Part shown: piece after piece, positions 56,692-64,000 of the stretch
Numbering within the stretch: position 1 is the first letter of the stretch
Layout of the letters: each line of letters opens with the position of its first letter
Assembly: GCA_026168455.1 (NCBI GenBank)
Contig: CM047428.1
Location: 19,372,759-19,436,758, forward strand
Reading direction: 5' to 3'
Source of the DNA: Theocolax elegans
Taxonomy: Eukaryota; Arthropoda; Insecta; Hymenoptera; Cerocephalidae
Length of the DNA: 64,000 nucleotides
Position numbers and translations under genes: made by a program
The notes under the pieces: generated by a model
What the model was told of the DNA's origin: nothing
The model's database searches: none
The model's input: only the letters and a program-made list of their open reading frames with translations

Positions 56692-58549
56692 TGTAATATA
56701 ATAATAAAAAGCTTTATTATATCCAACATATCGTTCCTTTATTTATGTGCCTTTGTATATATATTTTTTTTAACTTCTTTTTCCTATGCATTCCAATTTA
56801 TCGTATTATGTTGTGACAAGGCAGGTGTGCCTGTCATGGTGCATAGCGAGCACACACACATTCCTACCTACCTATTACCCAATTTACCTACCTAAACCGT
56901 ATATTAAATAAGTCTAGCACCGAGCACTCATATCCCTAGCTACCTATTACAGCAGATAATCCCCTAAAGCCGAACAAGCTACACCATGGAATAGAAGCGG
57001 AGCCAGCACACACAGAAGTCGAGGAAACCAGCAGCCACCAAGAGGCTACATGCAGGGCGAACAGCACTCGGAGAGCCTGGAGACATCAGCTGAGTGCGAA
57101 GGCAACATAAGAGCATGGATAGGGCATCGAGGTCCAAAATACAAAGAAGACGGCTGTTGCAGCAATTGTAACAGCATATCCGTAGTAGCCTCAATCCTGA
57201 AGGAGCCATCCAACAGCAACGGACTCGTACAGGGAGATCAACCTGTAAGGCATAATCATGAGTATGTTTTCAAGACTAAGGAGCAGATAGGAGTACACAA
57301 GACTATGTACAGGAGTAGAGGTGTGTAGGAGCCAGGGTTAGAGGTTATGTGAGCATAAACATTGCTCACATATACTAACTAAATAACAAGGCACCTGTCA
57401 AGTTACTCCTTACCGTATTATAGCAGCCGCGCAGTAGACCCGAGGAACAGCCTCCGGAGCCGACGTCGTGAAGAGACGTCTCAGCAGCAAAGAAGCCACG
57501 AAGTAGAGAGAGACGGAGATAGCGACACGTACATGCATCCGCCGAGCAGCCACGACTCGTCAACCACGGCAGTAAAGTTCGTCGTCCATCTGGAAATAAA
57601 CTCACGGATCGATTAGCCGATAAACAATGAGGAACGAGGTTATAATTACCAAATAGCAGCCTCGTCGTCGCCAGCTCGTCGTCGCCAGTCGTCGTCGTCG
57701 TCGTCGTCTCACTCGAACCGCCTAGCAGAACGCCAACAACAACATCAAGCCGCTCTCGCTATACGGCCGCGCTCGCACTGCGCGGAGGCGGTCTCGCAGG
57801 ACGAAGGCACAGAGAGAGCTCGGGAACTCGGCCGTGAGCAGACGCAACGAGGTTACATTGAGCGATTTTTCGACCGTTTCCCGTACGTTAGATAGAGTCC
57901 GGAGAGTGTGCACCGGGTGCAATTGAGAGAACGACATTTAGTCCAGTGAAAATAGCTTTGAAATCGACTTTGTCACAGTAATGTCTGAATTTTTGATATA
58001 TGGTAAATCGATGTCGATAAAAACGATTCTGAAGTTTTCAGCTTTCTAAATCCAGGGCATCAGCAAACAAGCGTTCAAAAGTTATTTTAATTAATATCTC
58101 GATAACGGTTCAGCCTACGGCAAAAAGACTCAGCTTAAATGAAAGAACGCAAAATTCTGCATCGGAATCGATTTTTTATTCGATTTCGATGAGTGCAAAA
58201 TTGAGAGAAAAAAATAAAGATATGAATTTAATTCTATTAGAGGAGGAGGGGAGAACATGGAGTTGAGACTCCGCTCTCCCCTCCACGATTCTCGGCGCTG
58301 TCGACGCGAGGGGAATTCGCGATTGTTTTGATCTGACAACGCGGCGGCACCGAATATTTACTTTCATTTAAATACGCTTTTTTGTAAACACGATCGCATA
58401 GTCCGGCGGACCGTGCATTTTTCGATTTTCTGGTCAATGTATATGCATGCGTATGCGCATATATTTGAAGTTTTATGCGGTAATTAATTTACTGTATACA
58501 TATGACTTGGCGGAATCCTGTTCTCAGATTTCCTGAGTTGGGAGAGGGT
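56692..58549. other. Unassigned region upstream of env, with GC-rich (CGT)n block
   Basis: Directly upstream of the env acceptor is AT-rich DNA with a short (AC)n/CCTA-rich part (56845-56895). At 57400-57960 a GC-rich block holds (TCG)n-type repeats (57655-57708). On the - strand it shows donor-like GGTAAGGAGT near 57412, so it could hold a 5' exon or promoter for env. 57960-58550 has no recognisable feature. No gag or pol remnant was found. Confidence 0.4.
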
Positions 58550-61500
58550 GAGTAACTCGGCCCCCAGTTCCGAGAGTTCGAATTTTACCTCCTGCGATAG
58601 TGGAGGAAGAGGATTGCCACTAGTGCGCCTCGAAGTTGTGTTGTTTCGCTGAGCCTGTGTTGGCGATCAACTGTCCAACATGCAGTGTTCGATATACTAT
58701 ACGCTTGGTTATTGTTCATATGCCGTTGGCGACTATACTATTCATCAGAGCGACCGCGGTCATGGAAGACCTTACCCCAGACCGCAATTGCCGAGATGTC
58801 TCACAGAGGTGTGTTATCGAATGACGGGAAGCCTTCCAGGCTTTTAAATGTATTTCTCCCGACGTTTCCTTACGTAGGTTCGATGCACCATAACTCGCAC
58901 GAGAAGGCATTAAGAGCGTCAAGCTCCGAGCCTGATCATGCCGACTACACTATTGTCGAAAGTGAGTGTAGTCGAAAACCCATTTGGCCGGACTCTCTTT
59001 GTATTGTTCCGGCTCGGTGTATACCGGGGTGGGAACAGCCTAAAAATGCCTTCGAAAATCATTGTGGAGTTCAACGTACCTTAAGGACTCAACTCAGTCT
59101 CTGGCAAGCCAAAGCAGGAGATCAACTGAGGGGAAATTCCTTAGGAATACGTTCCACACGCCTCGAAAGGGCGAAACCAGCATTGTGCAGAAAGTTGTTT
59201 CTTGAAAATGGTCCAGGTAACTCGGGTTTACTCGGGTAGATAATAAATTTCCGCCTATCGCCTAGCAAGCGATGGGTCCACCACTGTGGGTAAAGGGCCT
59301 CGGCCGGAGTCATAGCAGCTCCCAAAAGCAAGGAACCTCCGAAGCACAATGTAGGGTTGAACAACGTACTTCGTAAAGTATCTTTAAAGCCGAGAATTAG
59401 TAGGTTCGCCGAAGTATCTCGTCGAATTGATCCTTTCGATTTTCAGTTGTGAGTTAGTATACTCGTCGAGAGATCGTCTCGAAGCATTGTCCTCTCCGAA
59501 CAGGACTTATACCTTCGGGTATACAAAGTACCTATTATACCCGGCCGGATGGCTGGGTTTTTCTATTTGTAGAAATTTATTACCCGGCCGGATGGCTGGG
59601 TTTTTCTATTTCAAGCAATCTTTGACAACAAGAACGGGAAGAGTCCAGGCACGGACAGAGTGGAAGTAGAAGTGCTCAAGAAGTCATTACCATTGCTAGA
59701 CGAAATCGACAAATTGTTCAATGCCTGTTTGAGGTATGGTGTCTTCCCTAAGAGATGGAAGGAAGGAATGCTAATCACTCTTTTGAAATCGCCTGACAGA
59801 GATGAGCAGGAGATGAAGTCTTACAGACCGATTTGCCTGCTCAGCGTCATGGGTAAAACCCTTGAACGCCTCATAATAAAAAGGCTTAAAGAACAGCAAC
59901 AGGACGAGCCAGGGCCTACAGGTATCCAGACATCCGGAGATCAATTCGGATTCAAATCCGGATTGTCGACGGAGGATGCCATCATGAGGCTCAGGCAATT
60001 AGTCCAAAGTAGCGATAGTTCTTATGTGATGGCGTTCCCTCTAGACATCTCAGGGGCGTTCGACAACTTGTGGTGGCCGAGTCTCCTCAGTGAGCTCAAG
60101 AGTCGAAAGTGCCCAGCAAGTCTGTTTAATTTGCTCTCGAATTACCTTCAGGACCGAGAAGTCTGCATCAGAGCGGACTTCGAAGAGGTCCGAAAGAAGG
60201 TGAGCAAAGGATGCCCGCAGGGATCGATTTTCGGCCCAATTGGCTGGAATCTCGATTATGACACCTTACTCAGAGAGCTGCACAGGAACGGGTTTAACGC
60301 AATTGCGTACGCCGACGACATTATCACCTTAGTCGAAGGCGAAACCCGTACACAGCTCCAAGAACATGGCCAGAGGATGATGGACATTGTCGAAACCTGG
60401 TGCGAACAACACAAACTGGACATATCGATCCCGAAATCGGGTATGATATTATTGAAAGGACGACTCGATGCTCGTAAACCCCCAAAGGTTCAACTGAAGG
60501 GGCAAACGATCAAAATGCTAAAAGATATGAAGTACCTTGGTGTAACCTTTCAAGAAAGGTTCGGAGTAACAAAGCACATCCAAATCATCGAATCTAAGTG
60601 GTACGACCTACTTGGTCGCTTATCACAGATCTCTGGCGCGAATTGGGGGATGAAAAATAGATCCCTCAGCCTGGTGTACAAGTGCCTATTTACCCCCATA
60701 GTTGCGTATGCAGCTGCTGGGTGGTGGAGCGATGTTGATACAGCTGGAAAGAAGAAGCTTGCATCTTTGCAAAGACGGACTCTTATCTGGCTTTCGAAAG
60801 CGTATAACACCGTCTCCCATGAGGCACTTCAGGTGATCTCTGCTGCTCTGCCCATCGACCTAGTGTTGAAGGAAAGAGCAGCTCATTACCACATCAGGCG
60901 GAGCAGATCCGTCCTCGTGAACGACGTGCGTATCGAAGTGGACCCCGACAGTAGAACATTCGAAAGTGACATCTCTGAAGCCAAAAGAAAAGTCCGTAAG
61001 GAACTTTTGAACGAGTGGCAGAGGAGATGGGACTCTACAGACAAGGGGTCTACCACGCACAAGTTCATCCGCTCTGTACATGACAGGACTAGAAAGAGTT
61101 GGTTACGGCCGAACCACTACACATCGCAGTTCCTCACGGGACACGGGTCTTTTAAGTCTTATCTGCACCGTTTCGGGAGAAGCGAAGACCCGAGATGTAA
61201 CTGTGGGCTCGAGCAAACTTCTGACCATATACTCTTTGACTGTCCCCGTGTAGCCAAGAGCAGACAACCACTCATCGATGCGGTTCACAGGTATGGCCAC
61301 ACGTGGCCATGTGATCCTTCGGTGTTGGTTGACCGCATAGAGATCTATCGGGCGTTTACCAAATTCGCCCGAGAATTCGTTCTCCCCTCAGATCGGAACT
61401 CCGAGGACGGTGACAGCGATGATTGCGAAGTTACTCCACCAACACCAAGTTGGAATGAAAGGGAAAGGCCGAATGTTTCTAGAAAGAGGCCACTTCCCTG

Positions 61501-62310
61501 GCAATCCAGAGTGAAGCCGTGTACTGTGAAGCTGGTTAGACTGTCTCATCAGGATCTCCAGTCCGTACATCGAGCTTGAAAGGCATCCCCAAAGCCGGGA
61601 TCGCCTGTTTGAACCCGATTAAGGGAATCGTCAGAACCCTCGACTTCGAACGGCCTCGTGTGAACGACGAGAACAGAGGGTTCAGACACATCACAGAATG
61701 CAGAGGAATTTCTCCTACAAATTGCATTCTTATCGAACGTTAGGCCACCTACCGCAAAACCTCCCCGGGGATCCGGGGAGTAATAGGGAGGCATGTTTCG
61801 GCATGTCGAAAGTTGGACCAGGATGACTTTACTCTGGTACGCGGGGACTGGGTACGAGCCCCACGTCGACGTACCTCTGTGTCGAAAGTGAAACGTTGGC
61901 GTGTCCCAGGTGGGTTGGACTCTGCGTGGTATGTGGTTGCAAGCAGGCTTGACGGGTAAAGCATGGTTGACCCGGATGCCGCTTATGTTCGAAAGCGGAA
62001 GACGGCGGGGTGCTAAACACCGCCGCATCCCTACCGAGGATTACGGCTCTAGGCTAACCGTTAGGTCGAACGGAAACGGTGGGCTGTAGTAAGGAGCTTC
62101 GGTACACTAACTAGTTAGTGGCCTCTCATCGGGGTTAACCGATGCCATAGGGGCTCTCATGAGAGTCTCACTTTTCGATGGGGAAACTCTAGGCACCATC
62201 GCCGACGAATGAAACCGACGAGCTGTGGGGCTTGTTGACGAGGGCTCCGGGGCAGGAAATACTGCGGATTGATGCGGTGACACTGCCCTAAGGAAAGACT
62301 CTAGTACAGT
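58550..62310 (+). mobile_element. R1-clade LINE, internally deleted
   Basis: A GC-rich 5' leader (58550-59580) joins directly to the RT part of ORF2, skipping ORF1 and the endonuclease. The RT frame is intact to its stop at 61579. It is followed by a GC-rich 3' UTR of about 730 bp (hairpins such as CCCCGGGGATCCGGGG near 61764, GAGCCCC-type stems near 62230). At the join a 28-bp word (CCCGGCCGGATGGCTGGG...) occurs twice (59541 and 59583). Ends are approximate; no target duplication found. Confidence 0.7.
59583..61579 (+). pseudogene. R1-clade reverse transcriptase, N-terminal domains deleted
   Basis: Open from about 59583; the first recognisable words are FDNKNGKSPGTDRV. No suitable ATG is present (the frame internally starts at GTG 59660). 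RT motifs: SYRPICLLSVMGK, PLDISGAFD (D129 counted from the GTG), KGCPQGSIFGP and YADD (217-220). The thumb-like region and C-terminal knuckle (CNCGLEQTSDHILFDC) are present, followed by a hydrophilic tail. No stop or frameshift inside. Without endonuclease and ORF1 it cannot move alone, though the 3' UTR could still be used in trans. Confidence 0.87.
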
Positions 62311-63082
62311 CATAGAATACATGTATACATATGAATTTATCCTCAAATCTTTTTAATGAATATTTTTTATATTTATGCATACATTGCAATGCATTAAATT
62401 ACAATGAATATTATTATATTTATACAGTTTTACTTTAATTAAGTATTTTGCTTTATAAATATTTAACAAATATCTTATTTTAAAATTTAATATATTATTG
62501 TTTTATAAGGTTGTTTGGATTCGCAATATTTTAAAACTTCAACATTCTTCAAAATGAAAAAGTGTACTTTTATATTGAAAATTAAAGAAGCATAGTTTTT
62601 CATACATAAGATACTATAAATTAACGTTATAAAAGTGCTTGGATTCGTCAAAATCTATGTTTCAATAATTTAAAATTTTATTCTTTTAAAAAATTAAAAC
62701 GTATAAGCTTCAAATAACTAAACGAGACTGAAAATTATATTTTTTGGTGTTTATTTATGATGCATAAAGATGAATTTTATGAAATTTTATCATTTGATAA
62801 TGTGGTCGTGCGCGTAAATATTATGCACATCAAAATAAGTAAAAGATATTTATGTGTACACTATTTATGTGCACAATTTTTATGTGCACAAAATAAACGA
62901 TTATTTTTATTAATTTAAATTATTTTGTAAAATATTTGTGCACCGTGCATAAAAGTAAAGTGCAGTATTTTTGTGCACAAACATTATGTGTTTAATTCCT
63001 GTGTGCAGAAACAGACCCCTGCCTATTTATAATATGATATATGTGATGATAATTCGTAAAAGAATATCTTTATCAAAACTTT
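62311..63082. other. AT-rich spacer with GTGCAC-rich segment
   Basis: 62810-63005 repeats palindromic TGTGCACA/GTGCAC words (at least six) between TATTTATG-type sequence. The rest is plain AT-rich DNA. Confidence 0.5.
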
Positions 63083-63462
63083 GCGTAAAGTTTCTTTAAT
63101 AAACTTCATATTAACATGTACAACGAGGATATTCCTGAACTTAAAAAACATATCGTTTACATGGTTTACATGCATATAAAGTTTGTAGAAAGTTTATTGA
63201 AAGTTTTAAGAATCATTAAAAAATTATTCGATAAATTTTATCAAAGTTTATTAGAAGTTTATCGCAAGGTAAGTTGAAATGCATCATAACATTCAATCAA
63301 ATTTTTGTCAAAATAATCTAAAGTATTACAATTTAAAACTTTGAATAAACTTTCTACAAACTTTATAATATACGTGCACACCATAGTAACCGTACGTTTT
63401 TGAAGTTCAGGAATATCTCGTTGGATACGTTAATATAAAGTTTATCAAAGAAACTCTACGCA
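63083..63462. repeat. Foldback element of about 380 bp
   Basis: Arms of about 130 bp (from GCGTAAAGTTTCTTTAATAAAC, and the complement ending GTTTATCAAAGAAACTCTACGC) flank a loop of about 120 bases. Arms share GATATTCCTGAACTT and AAAGTTTGTAGAAAGTTTAT; they are clearly diverged, so it is older than the other palindromes. Confidence 0.75.
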
Positions 63463-63822
63463 GCTAACACGGGATGAAAGAAAAATTGAAAATATTAGTA
63501 TTTTTGTATAATTGCTTGTTATTTGTTCCTTCCTCTCTTATACAAAACATCTATTACAGATCAATTCTCTGTTACCGTTATATAAACTGTACCTGGATAT
63601 AATGTCTTTCAAATGGTTTTTTCCACCTTACCCTCCGTATCATTAGTACCGTTTACCTGCACCTTTACAATTTTTTTTCACGCATATAAACCTTTATTAT
63701 TCTTTTTCAATAAGTTGTTTATTACTTTATTTCCCCAACAGCAATTGTCTCTTTGAAACCGTCCAATAATGGGAATATAATGATAATAGTTTTCGAGGTG
63801 TAGATAGACAGTGTTTAATTAC
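63463..63822. other. AT-rich spacer, possible intron
   Basis: No repeat or coding signal seen; if the edge exon is real this is the start of its downstream intron. Confidence 0.35.
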
Positions 63823-64000
63823 CTGTCCCAGTAGGTTCCTTTTGCATACTCCCACCACTCCACACATTTGCCAAATTTTCACCAAGTAGCCAGTAACAGA
63901 ACAGATCTGTTTGAACACTGGTATTGAAAGCATCTTCTATCCATTTTGGCAAATATCGGTAAAATTTGATCGGCAGTTCGTGTGTTTTGTATACGTATAT
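63823..64000 (-). CDS. Possible host-gene exon running off the window
   Basis: On the - strand a frame is open from the edge through words such as LPIKFYRYLPKWIEDAF and LLGENLANVWSGG to a donor ACAG|GTAATT at 63822. Its amino-acid mix (Trp, Glu, Asp, Asn, Gly) looks like a conserved protein rather than AT-rich noise. A second frame (63933-63727) is open over part of the same DNA, so the choice is uncertain. Family not recognised. Confidence 0.3.

Noticed and set aside
59122..59364. Frames in the leader of the right-hand LINE
   Set aside because: Short, on the wrong strand or without LINE ORF1 features; region reads as 5' UTR.

Overview
The window is repeat-dominated, AT-rich eukaryotic DNA. 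The transposable-element families (Gypsy, R1-clade, Jockey, I-type and CR1/L2-like LINEs, Penelope, piggyBac-type and Tc1/mariner-type MITEs, a DUF4817 helix-turn-helix fragment), the short introns of about 65-85 bp and long GA/GT microsatellites point to an insect, most probably a hymenopteran such as an ant. That assignment is inference. No rRNA, CRISPR or bacterial operon structure is present.

Left part (1-13.8 kb): the 3' half of a Gypsy retrotransposon (RT thumb, RNase H, integrase, polypurine tract, 3' LTR), then a 1.37-kb near-perfect palindrome flanked by TA repeats, a 35-bp minisatellite, a DNA-transposon end with a broken DUF4817 domain, a tandem repeat of about 190 bp, a decayed Penelope-like element with a hammerhead-like relic, and a GC-rich LTR-like segment.

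Gene-like part (14-24 kb): a direct tandem duplication of about 2.2 kb carries two copies of a multi-exon gene-like unit of unknown function (Ala/Pro/Val/Thr-rich repeat exon plus a coiled-coil exon). The duplication also copied part of a 3'-truncated Jockey LINE. Next comes the only confidently recognised host gene, an unprocessed pseudogene of OSGEPL1 (Qri7/TsaD family, mitochondrial tRNA t6A synthesis). It is split by a 484-bp piggyBac-type MITE and by a palindromic element whose loop holds a tRNA-like sequence. Five CACGTG boxes lie just upstream of its start.

Nested LINE part (25.6-32.8 kb): the C-terminal (RNase H) part of an I-type LINE on the + strand is broken first by a 152-bp TA-flanked MITE and then by a nearly complete R1-clade LINE on the - strand, flanked by a 14-bp imperfect target duplication.

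Satellite part (35.4-52.8 kb): arrays of a 24-bp unit made of two 10-bp palindromes alternate with a conserved spacer, giving a higher-order repeat of about 1.4-1.5 kb; the first block is inverted. The arrays are interrupted by an LTR insertion (42571-49347, AATG duplication) that itself holds a CR1/L2-like LINE, by a 698-bp inverted-repeat element with a 14-bp duplication, and by the 3' LTR of an envelope-bearing retroelement.

Right part (52.8-64 kb): on the - strand, a frameshifted F-type envelope gene preceded by a splice acceptor, then an intact 220-codon cysteine-rich ORF with its own TATA box, then the 3' LTR. This layout, an unknown ORF between env and the LTR, is the best candidate for something undescribed. 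It is followed by an internally deleted R1-clade LINE on the + strand, AT-rich DNA with another foldback element, and a possible host exon running off the right edge.
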